From JBOGZD01 sp050697155 (GTDB taxonomy: Bacteria; Actinomycetota; Thermoleophilia; Solirubrobacterales; 70-9): a stretch of 12,394 nt of DNA. How positions within the stretch are numbered: the stretch's first letter is position 1; each line of letters opens with the position of its first letter. The DNA lies in the NCBI GenBank assembly GCA_050697155.1, contig JBOGZD010000085.1, forward strand, positions 1-12,394, written 5' to 3'. The notes below the pieces were generated by a model. It saw only the letters and a program-made list of their open reading frames with translations, did no database searches and had not been told where the DNA came from. Shown here piece after piece: positions 1 to 7,977 of this stretch. Position numbers and translations under genes: made by a program.

Positions 1-311
1 CGCAGCAGCAGCGCGAAGGCGAGGGTGTCGCCGGCGTCGGCCGCCGCCACCGCCACCGAGGCACGGCGCAGCCGCTCCCGGTCGTCGAGCGTCCGCAGCG
101 CCCAGGCCGCCAGCACCAGGTCGCGGGTGCCGCCGATCCTGGCGACTGCTCGCAGGCCGGCGTCGGACCGCTCGAAGCCGAGGGCGCGAAAGGCGAGCTC
201 CGGCGCGAGCCAGAACCCGGCGCCGATCGCCGCCCGCCCGGCGGCCAGCGAGCCGGCGACCAGCCGTGCGCCGGCCTCGGGCCGGCGACGCCTGCGGAGC
301 GCGTCTAGCAC
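1..311 (-). CDS. Small membrane protein, DUF4267-like (partial, 3' end off window)
   Basis: The minus strand is open from a GTG at 311-309 to the window edge (103 codons). An in-frame TAG lies three codons upstream, so this GTG is the earliest possible start. After a basic N-terminus (about residues 1-10, VLDALRRRRR), the protein alternates hydrophobic stretches (about 18-40 and 80-103) with short charged loops, which suggests several membrane passes. The segment RIGGTRDLVLAAWAL resembles the G-x-RDL-x-L-x-x-G motif of small actinobacterial DUF4267-type proteins. That assignment is from memory and the function is unknown. The gene diverges from the serine hydrolase at 421 across a 109-nt gap. 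The + strand is also open here, but its translation is Ser/Arg/Ala-rich low-complexity sequence, whereas the minus frame gives plausible membrane protein. Confidence 0.6.
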   Translation of the reverse strand, partial: MLDALRRRRRPEAGARLVAGSLAAGRAAIGAGFWLAPELAFRALGFERSDAGLRAVARIGGTRDLVLAAWALRTLDDRERLRRASVAVAAADAGDTLAFALLL

Positions 312-344
312 GGACCCAGCCTATGCGGTCAGTCGGCACCTGGG

Positions 345-366
345 GTGGGCGTTTGCGACCGCCCAC
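345..366. promoter_or_regulatory. Inverted repeat in divergent intergenic region
   Basis: A perfect 7-bp inverted repeat, GTGGGCG-N8-CGCCCAC, sits in the 109-nt gap between the divergent DUF4267-like gene (start 311) and the serine hydrolase (start 421). Its size and position fit an operator for a dimeric regulator, or a hairpin in the hydrolase leader. No regulator gene is adjacent. In GC-rich DNA a 7-bp dyad could also be chance. Confidence 0.3.
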
Positions 367-420
367 GCTGGCGCGAAAGCGGGAGGATCGACTGGCGATG
401 GACCCGAGGGCGCACGGGCG

Positions 421-1305
421 ATGGTGCTGAAGGCGCACGGACTCCTGCTCGCCAGCCTGGTCGCGATCGTCGGCGGCGGGCTCGCCCTCCACCCCGGCGA
501 CGCCGAGCGTCCCGCCGAGCCGAGCCCCCGGGTGCGGGCCGAGGCGCGCGCGAAGCCCGTCGTTCCTCGCGCCAGAGCGGAGAGGCGCGACGAACGCGCG
601 CCCCGACGGCGGGTGGCACGAGTCCCGACCCCCGACGGCCTCGCCGCCTCGGCGCGTTACGCGGCCGAGCGGGACGGCCTGGTCTCCTTCGCGGCCATCG
701 ACGGCGAGGGCAGGCTCTACGGCCGTGACCTCGACCGCCTCTACTCGGCCGCGAGCACGGTGAAGGCGATGCTGCTCGCGGCGGAGCTGGAGCGGCTCGA
801 GCGCGAGCGGCTGCCGCTCGACCAAGGGACCGACGCGCTGCTGCGCTCGATGATCACCCGCTCCGACAACAAGGCAGCGGACGCGATCTACGCCCGGGTC
901 GGCGATCCGGGGATGTTCGCGGTGGCCAGGCGGGCGGAGATGACCCGGTTCACCGAGGCCGGCCACTGGGGCAACGCGCAGATCAGCGCCGCCGACCTGG
1001 CCCACCTCTACTCGCGCCTGGAGGGCCTGGTGGCCGGTCCGCATCGCGAGTACGCGCTCGGGCTGCTCGGCTCCGTCGCCCCAGAGCAGCGCTGGGGGAT
1101 CCCGGCCGTGGCCGCGGAGCGCGGCTGGGCGGTGCGGTTCAAGGGCGGCTGGCTGCCCGGCCGCGGCCTGGCGCACCAGGGCGCGCAGCTCCGCAACGGC
1201 GACCGCGAGCTCGCCCTCGCCGTGCTCACCGACGCCCAGCCGTCGCACGAGTACGCGACCGAGACCGTTCAGGGTGTGGCCGCCCGGCTCCTGGGTGGGC
1301 GCTAG
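421..1305 (+). CDS. Exported serine hydrolase, class A beta-lactamase-like fold
   Basis: The product is 294 aa. Residues 5-24 form a hydrophobic signal or anchor segment, followed by an Arg/Ala/Pro-rich linker (about 27-70) and a penicillin-binding/beta-lactamase-like domain (about 75-290). The three family motifs are present in order: S112-T-V-K115 (SxxK), S148-D-N150 (SDN) and K241-G-G243 (KTG position). The omega-loop Glu-x-x-Asn that deacylates antibiotics in true class A enzymes is not visible between SDN and KGG. A cell-wall-active peptidase/esterase or a catalytically altered homologue is therefore more likely than a resistance enzyme. The frame is open upstream to position 25, but ATG 421 is chosen because the signal segment starts there and the upstream translation is low-complexity and antisense to another gene. 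The Shine-Dalgarno is weak (GAGGG about 12 nt upstream). It converges on hspR with a 50-nt gap. Confidence 0.75.
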   Translation: MVLKAHGLLLASLVAIVGGGLALHPGDAERPAEPSPRVRAEARAKPVVPRARAERRDERAPRRRVARVPTPDGLAASARYAAERDGLVSFAAIDGEGRLYGRDLDRLYSAASTVKAMLLAAELERLERERLPLDQGTDALLRSMITRSDNKAADAIYARVGDPGMFAVARRAEMTRFTEAGHWGNAQISAADLAHLYSRLEGLVAGPHREYALGLLGSVAPEQRWGIPAVAAERGWAVRFKGGWLPGRGLAHQGAQLRNGDRELALAVLTDAQPSHEYATETVQGVAARLLGGR

Positions 1306-1311
1306 GCGTGC

Positions 1312-1342
1312 GCGCTCACGGGGTCCCTGGACCCCCCGAGCG
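1312..1342. terminator. GC-rich hairpin between convergent genes
   Basis: A stem GGGGTCC (1320-1326) / GGACCCC (1329-1335) lies between the stop codons of the serine hydrolase (1305) and hspR (1356). It extends outward, after two mismatches, through CGCTC (1313-1317) / GAGCG (1338-1342). There is no T-run on either side, so it is not a classical intrinsic terminator. Its place between converging genes suggests a bidirectional transcription-stop or mRNA-stabilising hairpin. Confidence 0.35.
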
Positions 1343-1355
1343 GCTCAATCGCCTG

Positions 1356-1826
1356 TCACGCGCGGCGCCGCTTGCGCTCGATCGGGATCGAGACGCGCCC
1401 GCCGTCGCCGCCGGGGCGAACGCGCTCGGTGAAGTCGTAGGCGCCGTAGGGGACGATCTCGGTGCGCAGCTTGGCGCGCACACGCTCGACCTCCTCGGCC
1501 ATCCGCTGCTCCAGCGCGGCGGCCTGCTCGCGCATCTTCGCCGTCTCGCGCCGGGCGCGCTCGAGCTCGCGCTCGAGCGTCAGCACGGTCTCGACCCCGG
1601 CGAGGTTGAGCCCCTCCTCGACCGTCATCCGCTGGATCCGGCGCAGGCGCTCGACGTCCTCGTGTGAGTAGAGCCGGGTGTTCTTCGGCGAGCGCTTCGG
1701 GGTGATCAGGCCGCGGGCCTCGTACATGCGCAGCGTCTGCGGGTGCATGTCGGCGAGCTCGGCCGCGACCGAGATCATGAACACGCCGCGCCTGCGGTCG
1801 ACTCCCCTGTCGCGCCGCTGCGCCAT
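1356..1826 (-). CDS. hspR: HspR, MerR-family heat-shock repressor
   Basis: The product is 156 aa. A short basic N-terminus leads into a MerR winged helix-turn-helix (about residues 15-82), with the family's HPQTLRMYEARGLITP recognition segment (28-43) and the NTRLYSHEDVERLRRI wing (49-64). A long coiled coil follows (about 83-122) and a basic tail ends RKRRRA. In actinobacteria HspR binds HAIR inverted repeats upstream of dnaK and clpB with DnaK as co-repressor, closing a feedback loop. Being the last gene of dnaK-grpE-dnaJ is the classic context. The start ATG (1826-1824) overlaps the dnaJ stop by one base (TGATG), which indicates translational coupling. The tail is somewhat longer than in typical ~130-150 aa HspR proteins. 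Confidence 0.93.
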   Translation of the reverse strand: MAQRRDRGVDRRRGVFMISVAAELADMHPQTLRMYEARGLITPKRSPKNTRLYSHEDVERLRRIQRMTVEEGLNLAGVETVLTLERELERARRETAKMREQAAALEQRMAEEVERVRAKLRTEIVPYGAYDFTERVRPGGDGGRVSIPIERKRRRA

Positions 1827-2935
1827 CAGTCGCCTACCTTCGCGGCCCGCGCGGACGCGTCGCGGAGCAGGCGCTCGCGGGGATCGTGGTCGTTGAGCGC
1901 CTCGGCGAACTGCTCCAGGGCGCGCTTCTGGTCGCGGCTGAGGTCGCGTGGCATCTCGACCTCGAGCCGGTAGAGGATGTCGCCGCGCCCGCGCCCTCCC
2001 GGCCGCGGCGGGCCCTCGCCGCGCAGGCGCTGGATCGTGCCGTGCTGGGTCCCGGCCGGAACCCGGATCCGCTTGGTGCCGTTCAGCGTCGGGACCTCGA
2101 CGGTCGCCCCCTGGATCGCCTCGGCGATCGTCAGCGGCAGCCGGACCTCGAGGTTGCCGTCCGGGCGGATGTCGAACACCGGCGACGCCGCCACCCGGGT
2201 GACGACGAAGAGGTCGCCGGGCGGACCGCCGCGGGGGCCGTCCTCGCCCTTGCCCGCGACCCGGATCCTGCTGCCGTCGTGGACACCGGCGGGGATCCGC
2301 ACCCGGTAGCGCTTGCGCTGGGCGGTGAGCCCCGACCCCGCGCAGGTAGCGCACGGATCCTCGATCACCTGCCCGGCGCCGCCGCACTGCGGGCAGGGCT
2401 GGCTGATCGAGAAGAAGCCCTGGCTCTCGGAGTCGATCCCGCGCCCGCCGCAGCGCGGGCAGGTGGTCGGCACGGTGCCCGGCTTCGCGCCGGTGCCACC
2501 GCAGGTCCGACACGTCGCCTGCTTGGGCACCGTGACTGCGACCTCGGCGCCGTGCATCGCCTGCTCGAACGACAGGCGGACCTCCGTCTCGAGGTCGCGT
2601 CCGCGCATCGTCTGTTGGCCCTGGGGGCCGCCGCGGCGGCCGAAGAACTGGCCGAAGATGTCGCCGAGATCGGCGCCGAACCCACCAGGGCCGCCGGCGC
2701 CTCCGCCACGCCCGAAGCCGGCGAACATCCCACCGGCGTCGTACTGCTGGCGCTTGTCGGAATCGGAGAGCGTGTCGTAGGCCTGCTGGATCTCCTTGAA
2801 CCGCTCCTCGGCCCGCTCGTCGCCGGGGTTGCGGTCGGGGTGGTACTCGCGAGCGAGCTTGCGGTAGGCGCGCTTGATCTCCTCGTCTGTGGCCTTGCGG
2901 CCGACGCCGAGGACCTCGTAGAAGTCGCGTGCCAT
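1826..2935 (-). CDS. dnaJ: Chaperone protein DnaJ (type I Hsp40)
   Basis: The product is 369 aa, normal length for a type I DnaJ. The J domain (about 4-67) contains H32-P-D34, which stimulates the DnaK ATPase. A Gly/Phe-rich linker follows (about 68-105). The zinc region has four CxxCxGxG repeats: C142/C145, C159/C162, C181/C184 and C195/C198. The C-terminal substrate-binding beta-domains occupy about 205-335. The protein delivers unfolded clients to DnaK in the cytoplasm. It starts 9 nt after grpE and its TGA overlaps the hspR ATG, so it belongs to the operon. The first two cysteine pairs are separated by a short PGT-type linker. No catalytic or metal-binding residue is missing. Confidence 0.97.
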   Translation of the reverse strand: MARDFYEVLGVGRKATDEEIKRAYRKLAREYHPDRNPGDERAEERFKEIQQAYDTLSDSDKRQQYDAGGMFAGFGRGGGAGGPGGFGADLGDIFGQFFGRRGGPQGQQTMRGRDLETEVRLSFEQAMHGAEVAVTVPKQATCRTCGGTGAKPGTVPTTCPRCGGRGIDSESQGFFSISQPCPQCGGAGQVIEDPCATCAGSGLTAQRKRYRVRIPAGVHDGSRIRVAGKGEDGPRGGPPGDLFVVTRVAASPVFDIRPDGNLEVRLPLTIAEAIQGATVEVPTLNGTKRIRVPAGTQHGTIQRLRGEGPPRPGGRGRGDILYRLEVEMPRDLSRDQKRALEQFAEALNDHDPRERLLRDASARAAKVGD

Positions 2936-2944
2936 CGCGGCCGC

Positions 2945-3692
2945 CTACTCGCTGACGACGACCCGCGCAGGGCGGAGCACCTGCCCGTCGAGCCGGTAGC
3001 CGCGCTCCAGCGTCTCGATCACCCTCCCCGACTCGGCCTCCTCGTCGGCCCGGGTGGAAAGCGCCTCGTGCCAGGCGGGATCGAAGCGCTCGCCGGCCGG
3101 GTCGTACGCCTCGACCCCCGCCCGCTCCAGGGTCGCCCGCAGCTCCCCGAGCACCAGCGCCACCCCGCGAGCAAACGCCTCCGCCGGCGAGACCTCCTCG
3201 CTTCGAGGCTCGGCATCCTCACCGGTCGGCGCCCCGGCATCGGGATCGATCCCGGCGGCCCGAAGCGCTCGCTCGAGGTTGTCGATCGCGGGCACCAGCT
3301 CCCGCGCAAGCGAAGCCTTCCCCCGCTTCTCCGCGTCAGTGGCATCCCGGGAAGCGCGCTTACGGAAGTTCTCGAAATCCGCCTTGGCCCGCTGCGCCAG
3401 CTCCAGGTACTCGTCCCGCTCCCTCTTCACATCGGAGAGCAGCGCGTCGAGGTCCTCGACGACGTCGGAGCCCTCTTCGTCCGGCGTCTCGGCCGCGCCC
3501 TCGTCTGGCTCTCCGAAGCGCCGGGCGGGGGACGGGACGTCCCCCGCAGGATGCTCCGCCGGGGCCAGTCCCTCGTCCGTTGTCTCGGCACGGCCCGAAC
3601 CAGCATCCGCAGGGGGATGTCCCGTCCCCCGCCCCTGGTGAGCCGAACCCGCTGGAAGGCGCTCCTCCCAGTCTTCCGGCGCCCCCGCCGGC

Positions 3693-3706
<14 letters not shown>
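2945..3706 (-). CDS. grpE: GrpE, nucleotide exchange factor of DnaK
   Basis: The product is 253 aa, longer than the common ~180-210. The conserved part spans about 85-253: a long coiled coil (DVKRERDEYLELAQRAKADFENFRKR), the DNLERAL helix at 142-148, and the C-terminal beta-domain with FDPAWHEAL and ERGYRLDGQVLRPARVVV. GrpE releases ADP from DnaK as a dimer and can act as a thermosensor. Two regions are enlarged: an acidic/proline-rich N-terminus (1-80) and an acidic loop (about 153-176). The N-terminal extension carries a paired inverted repeat in the DNA (residues about 25-62; see the repeat entry), which suggests in-frame insertion into a tolerant, disordered region. The ATG lies inside the dnaK 3' end, a 14-nt overlap that implies coupled translation. 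Confidence 0.95.
3523..3634. repeat. Paired inverted palindromic repeat (BIME/RPE-like) inside grpE
   Basis: Two 33-nt arms, 3523-3555 and 3602-3634, are inverted copies matching at 29 of 33 positions without gaps, separated by 46 nt. Each arm has its own hairpin: in the left arm GGGGGAC-GGGAC-GTCCCCC (3527-3545), in the right arm GGGGGAT-GTCCC-GTCCCCC (3612-3630, one G-T pair). A palindromic unit repeated in inverted orientation is the architecture of REP/BIME elements. In-frame reading inside a gene recalls Rickettsia palindromic elements. It encodes grpE residues about 25-62, just before the conserved domain, without breaking the frame. I see no third copy in the window. Confidence 0.7.
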
Positions 3707-5591
<1,885 letters not shown>

Positions 5592-5659
5592 GCTGCTTCT
5601 CCTTCTCCTCGGCGAACTAAGAAATCTCAGTCGCAGCGTAGCAGATGTATGGCTGCGTC
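5592..5659 (-). promoter_or_regulatory. dnaK upstream region with dyad, candidate heat-shock operator
   Basis: These 68 nt separate the cytochrome c stop from the dnaK GTG and should hold the operon promoter. The most obvious element is a dyad at 5616-5631, ACTAAGA-AA-TCTCAGT (6 of 7 pairs, plus one G-T), flanked by GCG/CGC at 5612-5614 and 5632-5634 with a one-base bulge. It sits just upstream of the Shine-Dalgarno GAAGGAG (5605-5599), where a repressor would block transcription. I do not find the HAIR consensus CTTGAGT-N7-ACTCAAG or a CIRCE element here by eye. A TACGCT hexamer on the minus strand just upstream of the dyad (about 5642-5637) could be a -10, but no clear -35 goes with it. Confidence 0.45.
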
Positions 5660-6133
5660 CTAGCCGGACGCGGGCGGGCAGTCCTCGGGTGCGTCCGCCT
5701 GCGCGGCGGACGTGTCGACGGTCGGGCCCTTGTCGATCTGTCCCGCGTAGGCCGCGACGAACTGCGCCGCCTCGATCGCCTCGTCGCCGAGCAGGATCGC
5801 CTGCGGCATCCGCCCGCCACCGGATGGAATGCCGCAGGTGATCGCGGTCAGCACCCGGCTGGTGAGCCCCTCGAACTGCTCGGCCGGGTTCGAGCCCGTG
5901 GGCGCGAGGAGCTCGTCGAGGTTTGGCGCGACGACGCCGTCGGTGCCCGCCGCTGCGAGCGTGTGGCAGGCGCCGCAGTTGGTCGCGAACAGCTCTTTGC
6001 CGGCGGCGTCGCGGTCGGCGACCTCGACGATCGCGGCGCTCTCTGAGCCCTCCTTGCCTAGCGCCCACCAGGGCAGCACCAGCAGGCAGAGAGCCGCGAA
6101 CAGCCCGAAGACGACGAAGGGGCCCTTGCTCAT
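5660..6133 (-). CDS. Membrane-anchored monohaem cytochrome c
   Basis: The product is 157 aa. An N-terminal hydrophobic segment (about 6-26) without an obvious cleavage site suggests a membrane anchor with the haem domain outside. The class I cytochrome c domain (about 40-132) has the haem-binding C53-G-A-C56-H57 motif and a likely axial Met109 in GGGRMP, as usual for this family. Two further cysteines, C100 in ITCGIP and C152 near the C-terminus, are unusual and could form a disulphide. Such proteins carry electrons to a terminal oxidase or a periplasmic dehydrogenase. No oxidase or haem-lyase gene is in the window, so the partner is unknown. It is co-oriented with dnaK, 68 nt upstream, but dnaK probably has its own promoter. 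Confidence 0.85.
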   Translation of the reverse strand: MSKGPFVVFGLFAALCLLVLPWWALGKEGSESAAIVEVADRDAAGKELFATNCGACHTLAAAGTDGVVAPNLDELLAPTGSNPAEQFEGLTSRVLTAITCGIPSGGGRMPQAILLGDEAIEAAQFVAAYAGQIDKGPTVDTSAAQADAPEDCPPASG

Positions 6134-6202
6134 CCGGTCGCGAAAGCTACCTCAGGCCGCTACTCACCGGCGGCGGGCACCGGCGCGGGACGGGCTGGCT
6201 GA

Positions 6203-6208
6203 TATATC
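6203..6208 (+). promoter_or_regulatory. Possible -10 box for the methyltransferase
   Basis: TATATC, inside the only AT-rich patch (GATATATCTC, 6201-6210) of the 112-nt divergent gap between the cytochrome c gene (start 6133) and the methyltransferase (start 6246). Transcription would begin near 6215. There is no recognisable -35 at the right distance. Apart from this I see nothing clear in the gap. Confidence 0.25.
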
Positions 6209-6245
6209 TCGTGGAGAGTGGAGGTCGGTTGGCCTCGGGACAAGG

Positions 6246-7037
6246 ATGGCGATCGATACGCAAGAACACCTGCGTGAGCGGCTTCCGCCGCCGACCGCGG
6301 CGGAGCGGGAGGTGGCCGATCTGCTGCCGATCGACGCCGGCGAGGACGCGGACACGGTGCTGGCGCAGGTGCCGTTCTGGTTCCACACCTTCTCGCTCGA
6401 CGGCCGCCGCGTCTACACGCCGGGGATCGCCCGCGACCATCGCTATCGGATCCCGTTCTTTCCGGATGACCTCGGCGGGACCCGGGTGCTCGACGTCGGC
6501 ACGTTCGACGGCTTCTACGCGTTCCTCGCGGAGGCCCGTGGCGCCAGCCGCGTGGTTGCGGTCGACAACGAGCAGTACCGCGACTGGGTCAAGACGCGCT
6601 GGGGCATCGAGCTCGAGGGAGGCGAGGCCTTCCGGGCGATCGCCAACCTCCTCGACTCGGCGGTCGAGTACCGGCGGCTCGACGCGTTCGAGCTCGACGC
6701 TCTCGAGGAGACCTTCGATCACGTCCTCTGTCTCGGGATCCTGCACCGGGTCGCCAACCCGCTCGGCCTGCTCGAAGCGCTCCGCCGCCGGCTCGACGAC
6801 GGCGGCAGACTGCTGGTCGAGACATACGGGGTTGCCGACCCGGATCTCGAGGGCGCGGCGGCGATCCACGTTGCCGAGCGGGGCGAGGTCTACGCCCGCG
6901 ACGACTACGTCTACTGGGGGTTCACCGGCGAGAGCCTGATCCGGCTCGCCCGCCACGCCGGCTTCTCGGAGGCCCGGATCCTCGCTCAGCCGCTGATCGA
7001 GGGCCATCCGCGGGTAATCGGCGAGCTGGTGCTCTGA
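6246..7037 (+). CDS. SAM-dependent methyltransferase, CmoB/DUF1698-like
   Basis: The product is 263 aa. A helical N-terminus leads to WFHTFSLDGRRVYTPGI (45-61), then a class I Rossmann methyltransferase core: motif I VLDVGTFDGFYAF (81-93), an acidic motif II VVAVDNE (103-109), motif IV FDHVLCLGILHRVANP (157-172) and the LDDGGRLLVET strand (183-193). The HTF start, the L-x-x-GILHRxxNPLGLL segment and the overall order resemble tRNA carboxy-S-adenosylmethionine transferase CmoB and its DUF1698 relatives. No CmoA-like gene is nearby, and the class contains many small-molecule enzymes, so the substrate is open. ATG 6246 is the only near in-frame start; AAGG immediately before it is too close for a good Shine-Dalgarno. 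The gene looks monocistronic, with 154 nt before glpQ. Confidence 0.75.
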   Translation: MAIDTQEHLRERLPPPTAAEREVADLLPIDAGEDADTVLAQVPFWFHTFSLDGRRVYTPGIARDHRYRIPFFPDDLGGTRVLDVGTFDGFYAFLAEARGASRVVAVDNEQYRDWVKTRWGIELEGGEAFRAIANLLDSAVEYRRLDAFELDALEETFDHVLCLGILHRVANPLGLLEALRRRLDDGGRLLVETYGVADPDLEGAAAIHVAERGEVYARDDYVYWGFTGESLIRLARHAGFSEARILAQPLIEGHPRVIGELVL

Positions 7038-7058
7038 GCCCGCCGTTTGCCGAGTGCG

Positions 7059-7074
7059 CCACACCATGGTGTGG
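7059..7074. promoter_or_regulatory. Perfect 16-bp palindrome, candidate operator
   Basis: CCACACCATGGTGTGG reads identically on both strands. It lies 22 nt after the methyltransferase stop and 118 nt before the glpQ start. It is a typical size for a dimeric repressor site. Its GTGTG/CACAC halves echo the CRP-like site centred 52 bp downstream, so the two may act together. As RNA it has no loop, so a DNA-level role is more likely than a terminator. Confidence 0.45.
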
Positions 7075-7110
7075 TCGATTCGGCGATCGCTGGGCAGGCG
7101 TCGTTCGGAG

Positions 7111-7126
7111 TGTGACGTGGTTCACA
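7111..7126 (+). promoter_or_regulatory. CRP-family binding site upstream of glpQ
   Basis: TGTGA-N6-TCACA matches the CRP/cAMP-receptor core consensus exactly, and the dyad extends one more base each way (GTGTGA-N6-TCACAC, 7110-7127). Mycobacterial CRP recognises the same core. The centre is 73 nt before the glpQ ATG, a workable place for activation or repression. Together with the palindrome at 7059 it accounts for the structure I can see in the 154-nt gap. I find no convincing -10/-35 pair downstream. Confidence 0.55.
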
Positions 7127-7191
7127 CAATGGTCACGGGTCCGTCGCGGCTTCGTAACACGAGATGGGGCGGTGGTTAGTCCCCTGTTCAC

Positions 7192-7977
7192 ATGCGGATC
7201 CCACCCCTCTACGCACACCGCCTCGGGCGCGCCTACGGCCCGGACTCGTCGGCCACCGCGCTCGAGGGAGCCCTGGCGGCGGGGGTCGACGGGCTCGAGA
7301 CCGACGTCTGCCTCACGGCCGACGACGAGCTCGTCCTGCTCCACGATCCGCTGCTCTCGGTGGGGACCACGCTCGACGGCTGGGCCCATGAGCGCAGCGC
7401 CGCGGAGATCCTCGCCGCCCACCTGCGCGACCGCGACGGCGAGCCGAGCGACGAGCACCCGCTCACGCTCGATCGGCTGCTCGCCTCGACGCCCGCGGAG
7501 ATGCCGCTCCAGCTCGAGGTCAAGGCACACGCCGACCCCGAGCTCGCCGCGCGCACGGCCCGGGTGCTCTGCGAGCGCCACAGCGGCCCCTCCGAGCGCC
7601 GCCGGATCGAGGTGATCAGCTTCCACTCGGCCGCGGTCGCCGTCGCCGCGGCCCACGGCTACCGGTCGCGGCTGGTGATCCACGCCGACTACACGCCCGA
7701 GGCGCTCGCCGCCTGGGCTGTCCAGCACGGCATCGCCGGCGTCTCGGTCGAGCATTTCCTGCTCTCACCCGCGCTGACCAGGGTGTTCGCGCTCGCCGGC
7801 CTCAGCGTCACCACGGGCACCATCAACGACCCCGAGCTCTTGCTGCGCGTGACCGAGACCGCCGACCCCGACGCCGTCTGCACCGATCGGCCCGGCGAGC
7901 TCAGGGCCGGTGCCGCGGAGCTCGGCCTCGACGTTCGCCGCGTCGCCGCGGGCGAGCCGCTGGCGCTGGCGTCCTAG
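7192..7977 (+). CDS. Glycerophosphodiester phosphodiesterase (GDPD)
   Basis: The product is 261 aa, normal for the cytoplasmic UgpQ-type family, with no signal peptide. It hydrolyses glycerophosphodiesters, the deacylated phospholipid headgroups, to glycerol-3-phosphate and an alcohol. The TIM-barrel catalytic signature is clear: AHR at 8-10, E36-T-D38 for the metal, and the catalytic LLHDP with H51-D52, then LQLEVKA (107-112) on a later strand. The usual HRG...PENT is relaxed to HRLG and SATALEGA. Near the C-terminus, PDAVCTDRPGEL (226-237) is the family's end motif. ATG 7192 gives the family's short N-terminus; no good Shine-Dalgarno precedes it. A CRP-like site lies upstream. It converges on the endonuclease III gene with only a 41-nt gap. 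Confidence 0.88.
   Translation: MRIPPLYAHRLGRAYGPDSSATALEGALAAGVDGLETDVCLTADDELVLLHDPLLSVGTTLDGWAHERSAAEILAAHLRDRDGEPSDEHPLTLDRLLASTPAEMPLQLEVKAHADPELAARTARVLCERHSGPSERRRIEVISFHSAAVAVAAAHGYRSRLVIHADYTPEALAAWAVQHGIAGVSVEHFLLSPALTRVFALAGLSVTTGTINDPELLLRVTETADPDAVCTDRPGELRAGAAELGLDVRRVAAGEPLALAS

Noticed and set aside
345..366. Idea that GTGGGCG-N8-CGCCCAC here and GTGGGT-N8-ACCCAC at 11155 are one operator family
   Set aside because: Measured from the shared GTGGG/CCCAC halves the spacings are 12 and 10 nt, so one dimeric protein is unlikely to fit both.
25..420. N-terminal extension of the serine hydrolase back to ATG 25
   Set aside because: The added 132 residues are Ser/Arg/Ala low-complexity, lie antisense to the membrane-protein gene at 1-311, and would bury the signal segment that begins at 421.
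1308..1330. 23-nt similarity, in inverted orientation, to 8814-8836 (20 of 23 match)
   Set aside because: Both are GC-rich hairpin-forming stretches. In a 12-kb window this rich in G and C, one such match is about what chance gives. A genome search with the 23-mer would decide.
5660..6068. Upstream extension of the dnaK frame through the cytochrome region
   Set aside because: The frame is open but gives Arg-rich nonsense off-frame to the cytochrome c gene. DnaK begins at GTG 5591 with its own Shine-Dalgarno.
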